DNA of 54,272 nucleotides from Psychroflexus gondwanensis ACAM 44 (GTDB taxonomy: Bacteria; Bacteroidota; Bacteroidia; Flavobacteriales; Flavobacteriaceae): assembly GCF_000355905.1 (NCBI RefSeq), contig NZ_APLF01000015.1:1-54272 (forward strand), written 5' to 3'. The notes under the pieces are model-generated. The model had not been told where the DNA came from and searched no databases. It saw nothing but the letters and a program-made list of their open reading frames with translations. Positions 43,161 through 50,997 of this stretch are shown here, in pieces; positions within the stretch are counted from its first letter, which is position 1, and every line of letters starts with the position of its first letter. Made by a program: the position numbers and the translations under genes.

Positions 43161-43789
43161 TGGATTACATTTTAATTTTAGACATCTTAGGAGTTATTGC
43201 TTTTTCTATATCGGGTGTATTGTCCTCGTTAAAGAAACGCATGGACGCCTTTGGTATTTTGATTATTGCTTTTGTGACTTCAGTTGGAGGGGGAACTTTA
43301 AGGGATGTTTTACTAGGTCTTCCAGTGATGTGGATGCAGGATATGACTTACGTCTATGTGATCTTTGTGACTACAGTTCTGGCTGTGTTTTTTAGAAAAA
43401 AGCTATCCTATTTAAGAAAATCACTTTTCCTTTTCGATACTTTGGGAATAGGCTTATACACCGTTGTAGGGGTCGAAAAAGGACTTTCTCAAGAACTGCC
43501 AGCAATTATCTGTGTTGCCTTAGGGACGATGAGTGCTTGCTTTGGCGGGGTTATTCGGGATATTTTATGTAACGATATTCCCCAAATTTTCAGAAGGGAA
43601 ATTTATGCAACTGCTTGTATTTTAGGTGGATTGAGCTATTTCGTTTTTCTAAAACTCAACTTCCCCGACAGTTTGATTTTTTTCTTATCAGGATTGGTCG
43701 TTATTATTATTAGACTTTCAGCAGTGATCTTTAAAATATCCCTGCCTTCTGTTTACAAAAAGGATGAGGACATAAAGGATTATTGGTGA
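43160..43789 (+). CDS. Trimeric intracellular cation channel (TRIC/YicG) family protein
   Basis: 209 residues with two tandem three-helix repeats and a seventh helix. Each repeat carries the conserved glycine-rich kink: FVTSVGGGTLRDVLLG (about 40-55) and GTMSACFGGVIRDILCND (about 122-139). This is the glycine_transporter/TRIC family, homotrimeric potassium-type channels. It is co-transcribed with the RDD gene by start-stop overlap. The ion cannot be told. It converges with the PPIase gene (2-bp gap). Confidence 0.93.
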   Translation: MDYILILDILGVIAFSISGVLSSLKKRMDAFGILIIAFVTSVGGGTLRDVLLGLPVMWMQDMTYVYVIFVTTVLAVFFRKKLSYLRKSLFLFDTLGIGLYTVVGVEKGLSQELPAIICVALGTMSACFGGVIRDILCNDIPQIFRREIYATACILGGLSYFVFLKLNFPDSLIFFLSGLVVIIIRLSAVIFKISLPSVYKKDEDIKDYW

Positions 43790-43791
43790 AT

Positions 43792-44511
43792 TTAGCGAAT
43801 CACTTTCATATCTAGGCCTACGTTGGTTAGCGGCCATTCGCTTCCATCGGTTTCCAAATCGTCTATTTGTTCTACGATGTCCATGCCTTTTATAACTCTT
43901 CCAAAGACGGTATGATCTTGGTCTAGATGATAAGCACCATCGGGTTTAGTAACAATAAAAAATTCAAAAGGAGACGAAGCATTACTCACATTTTGCTCCG
44001 CATATTTTGCAGCAGATAAAGCTCCGTAATCGTGTTTATATCGATTTGTAAATTCATTGGGGATCAAAAAATTCCCTACTGCATTTCTAAAGTCGTAAGT
44101 ACCCATTCTATCGCTATTTCCACCTTGTACCACAAAATTATCATCGACTCTATGAAAAACAGTCGTATCAAAATATCCAATTTTGGCCAGTCTTATAAAA
44201 TTGGCTCTGTGTAAAACAGGCTCAGCAAATAGCTCTACAGTAAAAGATCCCTTATCGGTTATCACTTTTACAATAGTTTCAGGATTGTCTTTGGCGTAGG
44301 CCTTTAGAAATGGTATTAATTCTTCTTGCGATACTGTTTTTATGATTGATAAATCTCTATCGCTTTCTCCATTGGAGGGGATATTGACTTCAACTTTTTT
44401 TTCTGTCATCTTTTTCTCAAGGCTGCTCTGTACAGTTGAATTATCTTTGTCTTTTTTACAGGAAATAAGAACGAATACTATACTTAGAATTAAAAATGGA
44501 ATTTTCATCAT
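43792..44511 (-). CDS. Cyclophilin-type peptidyl-prolyl isomerase lipoprotein
   Basis: Speeds proline cis-trans isomerisation of envelope proteins. The 239-residue protein has a lipobox LISC (Cys18) and a cyclophilin domain from about residue 75: ETIVKVITDKGSFTVELF, GYFDTTVFHRVDDNFVVQGG and FGRVIKGMDIVEQID. The catalytic Arg/Phe of FHR and the FVVQGG motif are intact. The start lies inside the divergent Nudix gene: the two 5' ends overlap by 16 bp, and its promoter box is in that gene. Confidence 0.92.
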   Translation of the reverse strand: MMKIPFLILSIVFVLISCKKDKDNSTVQSSLEKKMTEKKVEVNIPSNGESDRDLSIIKTVSQEELIPFLKAYAKDNPETIVKVITDKGSFTVELFAEPVLHRANFIRLAKIGYFDTTVFHRVDDNFVVQGGNSDRMGTYDFRNAVGNFLIPNEFTNRYKHDYGALSAAKYAEQNVSNASSPFEFFIVTKPDGAYHLDQDHTVFGRVIKGMDIVEQIDDLETDGSEWPLTNVGLDMKVIR

Positions 44512-45134
44512 TAGAATATTTAATCACAAAATTAGAGAAAATAGAGCTTCCTGGCGAATCTTTTCATTACCAACTCGCACCTTTGTTTCGTCAAAAAGAA
44601 TTGGAAACCTTAAATGAACAACGAAAGAACGCGAATTATGCTGGGGTTATTTCGTTGTTATACCCGAAAAATGGGGAAATACATATGGCTTTTATCTTGA
44701 GGAAAACTTACAAAGGGGTGCATTCAAATCAGATTGGGTTTCCGGGTGGACGCTATGAAGAACTGGATTTGAATCTTGAACGAACCGCCCTAAGAGAAAC
44801 GGAAGAAGAAATTGGAGTCAAGGCCAACAAGATCAAATTGATAAAACCACTCACACAACTTTATATACCCCCTTCAAATTTTTTGGTTCATCCATTTTTG
44901 GGCTATATTGATTTTGAACCTAGTTTCGTTTTACAGGAAAGTGAAGTGGAACATATTATAGAAATCCCTTTAGCCATTTGTTTAGATAAAAACAATCTGA
45001 ATACAGAAATCATTCAAGCCTCTTACGCTAAAAATGTAGAAGTACCCGCATTCAATTTTAACGGCAATGTGGTTTGGGGAGCTACTGCTATGATTTTAAG
45101 TGAAATACGGGAACTCTTTTCTAGGATAGGATAA
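44496..45134 (+). CDS. CoA pyrophosphatase, Nudix hydrolase (NudL-like)
   Basis: Predicted to hydrolyse CoA and acyl-CoA derivatives to phosphopantetheine and 3',5'-ADP. The 212-residue protein has the UPF0035-type lead KTYKGVHSNQIGFPGGRYEE, where the CoA-pyrophosphatase pattern overlaps the Nudix box. The Nudix box proper is G-x5-E-x7-RETEEEIGV (about residues 85-108). The ATG at 44496 gives a typical N-terminus but lies inside the divergent PPIase gene. No other Met in the 5' region suits better. Confidence 0.9.
   Translation: MEFSSLEYLITKLEKIELPGESFHYQLAPLFRQKELETLNEQRKNANYAGVISLLYPKNGEIHMAFILRKTYKGVHSNQIGFPGGRYEELDLNLERTALRETEEEIGVKANKIKLIKPLTQLYIPPSNFLVHPFLGYIDFEPSFVLQESEVEHIIEIPLAICLDKNNLNTEIIQASYAKNVEVPAFNFNGNVVWGATAMILSEIRELFSRIG
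44526..44533 (-). promoter_or_regulatory. -7 promoter box (TAATTTTG) of the PPIase, inside the Nudix CDS
   Basis: Exact TAnnTTTG match on the minus strand, 14 bases before the PPIase ATG and inside codons 11-13 of the divergent Nudix gene. Confidence 0.5.
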
Positions 45135-45147
45135 GTCTATAAAACCG

Positions 45148-45155
45148 TATATTTG
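45148..45155 (+). promoter_or_regulatory. -7 promoter box (TATATTTG) of the acyltransferase gene
   Basis: Exact TAnnTTTG match, 20 bases before the ATG at 45176. Confidence 0.55.
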
Positions 45156-45175
45156 AGAATTAATTTTTTTGAGAT

Positions 45176-46003
45176 ATGGGCTTATTTAAGAAAAATCCTT
45201 TTGGACATTATCTATTTTTAAAAAAATGGATAATAAGGACTATGGGGGCGATGACTCATCGACGTTATCGCGGTTTCAATGATCTCCAAATAGAAGGGTC
45301 TTCCATTCTAAAGGATTTGCCCGATAGAAATGTTTTGTTTGTATCCAACCATCAAACTTACTTCGCAGATGTGGTCGCCATGTATCATGTTTTCAATGCT
45401 TCCTTAAGTGGAAGAGAAGATAGTATTAAAAACGTAGGCTATTTATGGAATCCTAAGCTGAATATCTATTATGTCGCAGCTGCTGAAACAATGAAGAAAG
45501 GCTTCTTGCCCAAAGTTCTAGCCTATGCAGGATCTATAAGTATCGATAGAACTTGGAGAGCTGATGGGCAAAATGTAAATCGCCAAGTGAAAATGAGCGA
45601 TATTTCTGATATAGGAAAAGCTTTAGATGATGGTTGGGTGATCACCTTTCCTCAAGGTACTACGAAACCCTGGAAACCAATAAGAAAAGGAACAGCCTTT
45701 ATCATAAAAAAATACAAACCTATTGTTATACCTATTGTTATAGATGGCTTTAGGCGCTCTTTCGATAAAAAAGGAATCCGTATCAAAAAGAGAAATATCC
45801 TTCAATCTATGGTCATTAAAGAGCCGCTGGATATAGATTATGATAATGAAGAGGTGGAAAGCATTATAGAGAAAATTGAATATGCAATTGAGCAACATCC
45901 CTCGTTCCTCAAGGTGATTCCAGAAAGTGAAATTATAGCCCATGAGTCGCTGAACGAGCAGCGTCGTTATAGCGCCAAGACTAATAATGATAAAGATTTG
46001 TAG
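45176..46003 (+). CDS. 1-acyl-glycerol-3-phosphate acyltransferase-like protein (variant PlsC motifs)
   Basis: 275 residues, lysophospholipid acyltransferase fold. The membrane-associated N-terminus is basic. Motif I reads NHQTYFAD (His59 to Asp65): H-x5-D rather than the canonical H-x4-D. Motif II is GSISIDR. Motif III reads FPQGTT (Gln160, Thr163) instead of FPEGTR. The C-terminal region is helical and basic. The fold suggests transfer of an acyl chain to a lipid, but the changed catalytic spacing makes the acceptor uncertain; it could act on an ornithine or other lyso-lipid. It has its own promoter box. Confidence 0.85.
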   Translation: MGLFKKNPFGHYLFLKKWIIRTMGAMTHRRYRGFNDLQIEGSSILKDLPDRNVLFVSNHQTYFADVVAMYHVFNASLSGREDSIKNVGYLWNPKLNIYYVAAAETMKKGFLPKVLAYAGSISIDRTWRADGQNVNRQVKMSDISDIGKALDDGWVITFPQGTTKPWKPIRKGTAFIIKKYKPIVIPIVIDGFRRSFDKKGIRIKKRNILQSMVIKEPLDIDYDNEEVESIIEKIEYAIEQHPSFLKVIPESEIIAHESLNEQRRYSAKTNNDKDL

Positions 46004-46078
46004 TTAAAACTAGTTTAAACCCAAACCTTGTTGCTGTTTTCAGGATCTATAAAACTATATTTATAAAAATTAATACTT

Positions 46079-47029
46079 ATGAAAACTCTACGATACAATA
46101 ATGACAACGAGATGGATGCCATTGGTTTAGGAACTTGGAAATCTGAACCTGGCGCTGTCAAAAAAGCTGTAAAACACGCTTTAAAGATTGGTTATAGACA
46201 TATCGATTGTGCTGCAGTTTACGGAAACGAAAAGGAAGTGGGCGATGCTTTAAAAGAGGTTTTCGATGAAGGGAATATTTCCAGACATGAGGTTTGGATC
46301 ACTTCAAAATTATGGAATACCAACCACAAAGAAGCAGATGTAAAACCAGCTTTGGAACAGACATTAAAAGATCTTCAACTAGATTATATCGATTTATATT
46401 TAATTCATTGGCCAGTAGCTTTTAAACCAGGATTAGAAGGGTTCCCTTCTTCAGATGATGATTTTCTATCTTTAGAGGAAGTTCCTATAAAAGAAACTTG
46501 GGAAGCTATGGTTAAACTAAAAAATCAAAGTCTTATAAAACATATTGGTGTATCCAATTTCAGTAAAAAGAAATTAGAAGATTTAATGTCCAAAACAGAC
46601 GTGATTCCAGAAATGAATCAAATTGAATTACATCCTTATCTACACCAAGAAGATCTTGTAGATTTTTGCCATAAACAGGGTATTAACCTTACGGCATTTT
46701 CACCTTTAGGTAGCCAAGATAGAACCGAAGAGATGAAAGCAGACGATGAACCTTCTCTATTGGAAAATGAAGTAGTCACTGCAATCGCCAAAAAGCATGA
46801 CGCTTCACCTGCTCAAGTACTGATCAAGTTTCACCTTGAAAGAAATGTGGCTACAATCCCTAAATCCACCAATGAAGAGAGGATTCAAGAAAACTTAGAC
46901 AGTCAAAAGATTGATCTAGATGAAGAGGATATGAAGGATCTAAAATCTATTGACAATCATTACCGATACGTCAATGGGAAATTTTTCGAAACCTCAGATG
47001 GAAAGTATTCCAATGTTTACGACGAGTAA
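46079..47029 (+). CDS. Aldo/keto reductase
   Basis: NADPH-dependent carbonyl reductase, 316 residues, TIM barrel. The catalytic tetrad is visible: Asp in HIDCAAVYGNEKEVG, Tyr in VYGNE, Lys in ITSKLWNTNH and His in LYLIHWPVAF. The NADPH-binding end is AQVLIKFHLERNVATIPKST. It belongs to the AKR group resembling alcohol and aldose reductases. The substrate is not defined; detoxification of aldehydes is plausible. A TATATTTA box (one mismatch) precedes it, and it ends in a shared terminator. Confidence 0.93.
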   Translation: MKTLRYNNDNEMDAIGLGTWKSEPGAVKKAVKHALKIGYRHIDCAAVYGNEKEVGDALKEVFDEGNISRHEVWITSKLWNTNHKEADVKPALEQTLKDLQLDYIDLYLIHWPVAFKPGLEGFPSSDDDFLSLEEVPIKETWEAMVKLKNQSLIKHIGVSNFSKKKLEDLMSKTDVIPEMNQIELHPYLHQEDLVDFCHKQGINLTAFSPLGSQDRTEEMKADDEPSLLENEVVTAIAKKHDASPAQVLIKFHLERNVATIPKSTNEERIQENLDSQKIDLDEEDMKDLKSIDNHYRYVNGKFFETSDGKYSNVYDE

Positions 47030-47040
47030 ATTATAAAAGC

Positions 47041-47078
47041 AAAACCCTGAAAATACACTTGTACCTTCAGGGTTTTTT
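47041..47078. terminator. Bidirectional Rho-independent terminator
   Basis: AAAACCCTGAA and TTCAGGGTTTT form an 11-bp stem with a 14-base loop, followed by T and preceded by A. It lies between the convergent aldo/keto reductase and miaE genes. Confidence 0.85.
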
Positions 47079-47107
47079 ATTTCAGCTTAAGCTCTAAACC
47101 AAGTCGA

Positions 47108-47692
47108 TTACCAACCGTGAACAGAAGGTCCAGATTGAAATGACTCTAGTATTTTTGCCTCAAAATCAAGTAAGTCCGACCATTTCTGATTCACTTCTGC
47201 TTCATCATGGTATTGCCTAGCAAACTTCAAAAACATAGTATAGTGATTCGCTTCACTTATCATTAATTTTCTATAAAAGCGCCTTAACTTTTCATCGCTA
47301 AGCTCTTCAGACAAAAGTCGGAAACGTTCGCAGCTTCTAGCTTCAATAAGTGCAGCATAAAGTAAACGATGTGCCAATTGCGTTTGTCGGCTTCCTCCTT
47401 TAGGGAAGAAAGTGATAACTTGAGCCACATAAGCATCCTTACGATCACGCCCTAAGGTTACATTTCGTTCTTTCAAAAGATCGTGAACCATTTTAAAATG
47501 ACTCATTTCCTCCTGGACCAATTCAGTCATCGCTGTAATTAACTCGGTATACTCAGGGAAAGAAACAATCAATGAAATAGCCGTAGAGGCTGCTTTTTGC
47601 TCGCAGTAGGCATGGTCAATCAAGATGTCATCAATATTCTTTTCGGCGATATTTGCCCATCTTGGATCTGTAGGTAATTTTAGTCCTAGCAT
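47108..47692 (-). CDS. miaE: tRNA-(ms2io6A37) hydroxylase
   Basis: Non-haem diiron monooxygenase that hydroxylates the isopentenyl group of ms2i6A37 in tRNA. The 194-residue protein is all-helical. Diiron ligands are visible in EEMSHFKMVHDLL (E-x-x-H), EARSCERFRLL and EANHYTMFLKFA (E-x-x-H). The length is normal. It follows dnaX by 5 bp in the same direction and ends at a terminator, so it is the last gene of that unit. Confidence 0.93.
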   Translation of the reverse strand: MLGLKLPTDPRWANIAEKNIDDILIDHAYCEQKAASTAISLIVSFPEYTELITAMTELVQEEMSHFKMVHDLLKERNVTLGRDRKDAYVAQVITFFPKGGSRQTQLAHRLLYAALIEARSCERFRLLSEELSDEKLRRFYRKLMISEANHYTMFLKFARQYHDEAEVNQKWSDLLDFEAKILESFQSGPSVHGW

Positions 47693-47697
47693 AGTTA

Positions 47698-49541
47698 TTA
47701 GATATCTAAATCAAAAGTTTTTCTTAGTAATTCCAAATTTGGATTTTTCTCATTCAATTTTTCAAATTTCTCTCGTGGTGTATACACATATTTCTTTTCA
47801 GATTTATGATTTACAGTAATGTCGAGATTAATTTGAGTATTCTTTAGTCTTTCTTTCAAAAAATTCATCAAATCACCTTGGTCTTGGAGCAAATTCAACT
47901 TCATAGACTCATTGGGTAACTCTACTTTTATCTGTTTCCCCTCCAATTTGGGCTCGTCTGTAGACATCACCGATGAGACGATTTTACTTCCTTTTTGGTT
48001 TAGGATTTCGATATAATCTTTCCAAGCTTCCTTCAAGTCATCCTCAGTAAAATCACCGGTAAGTTCAGCTTCTTTAGGCTTATTTTTTTTAAGCTGTTCC
48101 TTTAATTTTTTCTTCTCCTGAATGCTCTTAATAGAAAGCCCATTCACTTTTTTGGGCCTATCCTCAAGTTTAGGAGTGAGCGTTTCTGCCTTTTCCTCAA
48201 TATCAACCGGCACTTCTTCTTTTTTTTCTTCTGAATTTGCTCCCGTTGATGCCTTGTTCTCGATAGCAGAAATTTCAGCTTCTACTGGCTTGGGTGTAGC
48301 GTCTGGGGTTTCTGGTTGCTCTGAATGTAAATCAGCAGATTTGAGATGACGATCGCCTGAAGCATCCTGGACACTCGGCTTATCATGTGTCTCAATTTCA
48401 GAAGCTTTGGAGTAGTGGCCGGCTTGCTCTTGAACCTCTTGAGGGCTTAAGATGTGGTGTTTAGTCTTTTTTTTTGAGACGAGTTCGGGTCGGTTAATGA
48501 AGCCAGTTTCATCAAACACAATTCCACGTGCAAACGTTGGTTTTGACTCAACTTGTAATTAAAGTCACAGGTATTGGCCAAGTCTATACCTTCCTGTAGA
48601 AAGGAGTAAGACGTCGCTTGCGACTGCTCAAAGTATTTTGTTTTTGAACGCTCTCCAACTTCCAGAAGTTCTATGGTTTGAGAATTCTTGGAGACCATTA
48701 AATCTCTAAAGTGAGAGGCCAATCCCGCAATAAAATGTTGTCCATCAAAGCCTTTGGAAAGAATATGATTAAAATAGACCAGAACTTCAGGGATATTATT
48801 TTCCAAAAGTAAATCTGTTGTTTTAAAGAACGTGTCATAATCTAAAACATTCAAGTTTTCGGTAACAGCTTCAATAGTAAGGTTTTTACCACTAAAACTC
48901 ACAACTCTGTCGTAAGTCGAAAGGGCATCACGCATGGCTCCATCTGCTTTTTGAGCGATGATGTGAAGCGCATCCTCGTCGGCTATAACACCTTCCTTTT
49001 CAGCTATTTTAGTTAAATGTTCTTTGATGTCGCCAACGGTGATCCGTTTAAAGTCAAAAATTTGACAACGCGATAATATGGTAGGAATAATTTTATGCTT
49101 CTCTGTTGTTGCTAAAATAAAAATAGCATGCTTTGGAGGCTCTTCCAACGTTTTCAAAAAGGCATTGAAGGCTGCTTGGGAAAGCATGTGTACCTCATCT
49201 ATAATATAAACTTTATACTTTCCTGTTTGTGGCGGAATTCTAACTTGATCGGTTAGATTTCTAATGTCATCTACAGAATTATTGGAAGCGGCATCCAATT
49301 CAAAAATATTGAAGGCAAAGTCTGTAGTTTCGTTATCTGTAGCCTCTTGATTGATTTTTTTGGCCAAAATACGGGCACAAGACGTCTTGCCAACACCCCT
49401 CGGGCCAGTAAACAAAAGGGCCTGAGCCAAATGATCGTTATTGATAGCATTGAGAAGTGTGTTGGTGATTGCTTTCTGACCTACAACAGCTTCAAAAGTT
49501 TCGGGTCTGTATTTTCTAGCAGAGACAATGAAATGTTCCAT
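47698..49541 (-). CDS. dnaX: DNA polymerase III subunit gamma/tau, frame changed at an A9 tract
   Basis: Clamp-loader ATPase and replisome organiser. The 0 frame (49541 to 48447) encodes a complete 364-residue ATPase and collar: Walker A GPRGVGKTS (46-54), DEVH (115-118), SRC sensor ILSRCQIFDF, and collar domain to about residue 345, then a 12-codon tail and TAA. At the A9 tract (48475-48467, codons 356-359) the -1 frame opens and continues to 47698, giving about 614 residues with an acidic, Glu-Ser-rich linker and a C-terminal domain (LNLLQDQGDLMNFLKERLKN). The usual cysteine zinc module after Walker A is absent. Short (gamma-like) and long (tau-like) products from one gene are known elsewhere, but an indel in the tract cannot be excluded. 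Confidence 0.88.
48467..48475 (-). other. A9 slippery tract in dnaX, candidate programmed frameshift site
   Basis: Zero-frame codons across the site read CAA AAA AAA AGA; slipping by -1 reads AAA AAG ACT and joins the long downstream frame. The 0 frame ends at 48447-48449, 18 bp after the tract. There is no evident Shine-Dalgarno-like stimulator upstream and no strong hairpin directly downstream, so transcriptional slippage at the A tract may be more likely than ribosomal -1 shifting. Confidence 0.6.
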
Positions 49542-49545
49542 GACA

Positions 49546-49577
49546 CAAATATAGTTTTCTGAAATTTATACTGCAAA
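49546..49577 (-). promoter_or_regulatory. dnaX promoter: TTTG, 20-bp spacer, TATATTTG
   Basis: On the minus strand TTTG (49577-49574), a 20-bp spacer and TATATTTG (49553-49546) match the Bacteroidota consensus TTTG-N19-TAnnTTTG closely. The -7 box ends only four bases before the ATG, which would leave almost no leader. Homologues begin at the same Met (MEHFIVSARKYRP), so the start itself is trusted. Confidence 0.6.
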
Positions 49578-49589
49578 GCTAGTTTGAAT

Positions 49590-50666
49590 TTAATTTGAAA
49601 TAGAAACTTCTGGCTTTTGAAAAGCCTTCTCAATTTTATCATCGGCCACTTCTTTTTCTTCAGAGCTAGATTCATGACCTTCTTGTTGAGTTTCAGCTTT
49701 TGTATTGAGTTCCAGTTTAGCGTAAATGGGAAAATGATCGGACCCTATTTCAGGTAAGACTTGAATTTTATTGAGGCTAAAATCTTCGCTATGGAAAAGG
49801 TGATCCAGCGGCCATCTTAAAAGTTTATGCTGCGCATGAAAAGTACTGAAGCGTCCCCGTCCTATCCTTGGGTCCAATAATCCACTTATTTTTCTAAATA
49901 ATAATGTACTTTTAGACCAAGCGACATCGTTTAAATCCCCAAAAACAAGAACCGGCTCATTTAATTCTTTGACGCGTTTTGCAACCAAAAGCAATTCTGC
50001 ATCTCGGTTGGTCGACGTTTTGGCTTCTGTAGGACTGGGCGGTTTGGGATGTAATGCAAAAATTTTGATTTTATGCTGTTTATCTATGCGGAGATAAGCC
50101 TCAATGGAAGGAATATGTTCTTTAACGAAATGATGGATTTGTACATCTTCCAATTCTAGTTTAGAATAGAGATGCATTCCATATAAATTGTCTTGTGGAA
50201 GCTTTACAGTATAGGGATACTTTTCTTCTATTGGCTTTAATTTTTCTTCCCATTTTGTATCACTTTCCAAAGTAAGTAATACATCAGGTTGATAGGTATC
50301 TATCCGACTCAGCAGTTTTTCGTAGTCTTGATTAGGCATCAAAACATTACTTGTTAAAAGACTTAAACATATGGAGGAGTCAGTGGGAACAGTTCTGATG
50401 ACCTCTTTTTTGAAAAATACAGTGTAGGGAATTATTTTTATACAATGAAAGATAATAGCTAGCGATACCATTACCGTACCTACCCACTGCATTGTAGAAT
50501 CAAAACTAAAGAAAAAAAGTCCGAAAAATAAGCCAAATAGGCTCAGCGCTAAAAGCTGAACTTTAGGAAAGTCGAATAATCGTACCACCCAATGATCTAT
50601 CTTCAATAGGGTTATAAATGCGAACAAGCACATCAGGATTTGGTAAATAATAATGGTAATAACCAT
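49590..50666 (-). CDS. Endonuclease/exonuclease/phosphatase (EEP) family membrane protein
   Basis: 358 residues. Three N-terminal membrane helices (about 1-80) and a DNase I-like EEP domain (about 100-320): SLLTSNVLMPNQDYEKLLSR, DVLLTLESDTKWEEKL with the metal Glu, VFGDLNDVAW and the closing GSDHFPIYAKLEL. The last 35 residues are charged (ETQQEGHESSSEEKEVADDK). It is a second, only distantly similar EEP membrane protein in the window. It starts 5 bp after the Pmp3-like gene. Substrate unknown. Confidence 0.88.
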   Translation of the reverse strand: MVITIIIYQILMCLFAFITLLKIDHWVVRLFDFPKVQLLALSLFGLFFGLFFFSFDSTMQWVGTVMVSLAIIFHCIKIIPYTVFFKKEVIRTVPTDSSICLSLLTSNVLMPNQDYEKLLSRIDTYQPDVLLTLESDTKWEEKLKPIEEKYPYTVKLPQDNLYGMHLYSKLELEDVQIHHFVKEHIPSIEAYLRIDKQHKIKIFALHPKPPSPTEAKTSTNRDAELLLVAKRVKELNEPVLVFGDLNDVAWSKSTLLFRKISGLLDPRIGRGRFSTFHAQHKLLRWPLDHLFHSEDFSLNKIQVLPEIGSDHFPIYAKLELNTKAETQQEGHESSSEEKEVADDKIEKAFQKPEVSISN

Positions 50667-50671
50667 AATTG

Positions 50672-50836
50672 CTATTTATCGTTTTTAGCAATAATCCATA
50701 TAGCGTGAACTATGCCTGGGACAAAGCCTAAAAGTGTTAATAAAATATTGAGCCAAAAGGCTCCTCGAATGCCAACGGTTAAAAATACACCTAGTGGAGG
50801 CAAAATGATCGCAAATATGATTCTAAGGATACTCAT
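50672..50836 (-). CDS. Pmp3/YqaE family small membrane protein (UPF0057)
   Basis: 54 residues, too short for many gene finders. Two helices: MSILRIIFAIILPPLGVFLT (1-20) with the family's PPLGVFL motif, and FWLNILLTLLGFVPGIVHAI (28-47) with the matching LTLLG-x-x-PG-x-x-HA signature, ending WIIAKNDK. Pmp3-like proteins alter membrane potential and ion leakage under salt or cold stress. It lies 5 bp upstream of the EEP gene and so forms a unit with it. Confidence 0.93.
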   Translation of the reverse strand: MSILRIIFAIILPPLGVFLTVGIRGAFWLNILLTLLGFVPGIVHAIWIIAKNDK

Positions 50837-50997
50837 GGATTTAGGTTTTAAATTTTATTTAGTTTTTGTTAAAGCACAATATAGGAATTTATTTAACTCT
50901 AATAATTATTTATTGATTCTTCTTAAATCATAACTAGTTATTTGAAATACTCTCTTTTTGTTTAACTTTCTAGCCAATTATAAAATCATTTTAACTT
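50837..50997. promoter_or_regulatory. Divergent intergenic region with probable tricorn-protease promoter
   Basis: 161 bp between the divergent Pmp3 and tricorn genes. On the plus strand TTTG, an 18-bp spacer and TAACTTTC (one mismatch to TAnnTTTG) lie about 30 bp before the ATG at 50998 and form a reasonable promoter. No clear box is seen for the minus-strand genes. Confidence 0.4.

Noticed and set aside
47698-48519. Separate 273-residue gene starting at MFDETGF
   Set aside because: The first 15 or so residues are only the shadow frame of dnaX before the A9 tract. The rest is the natural tau-like continuation of dnaX, so it is reported as part of that gene.
48522-48535. TTCCACGTGCAAAC in dnaX as a parS-like site
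   Set aside because: Only one half is parS-like, and the site falls in the coding region of a conserved protein. No second copy supports it.
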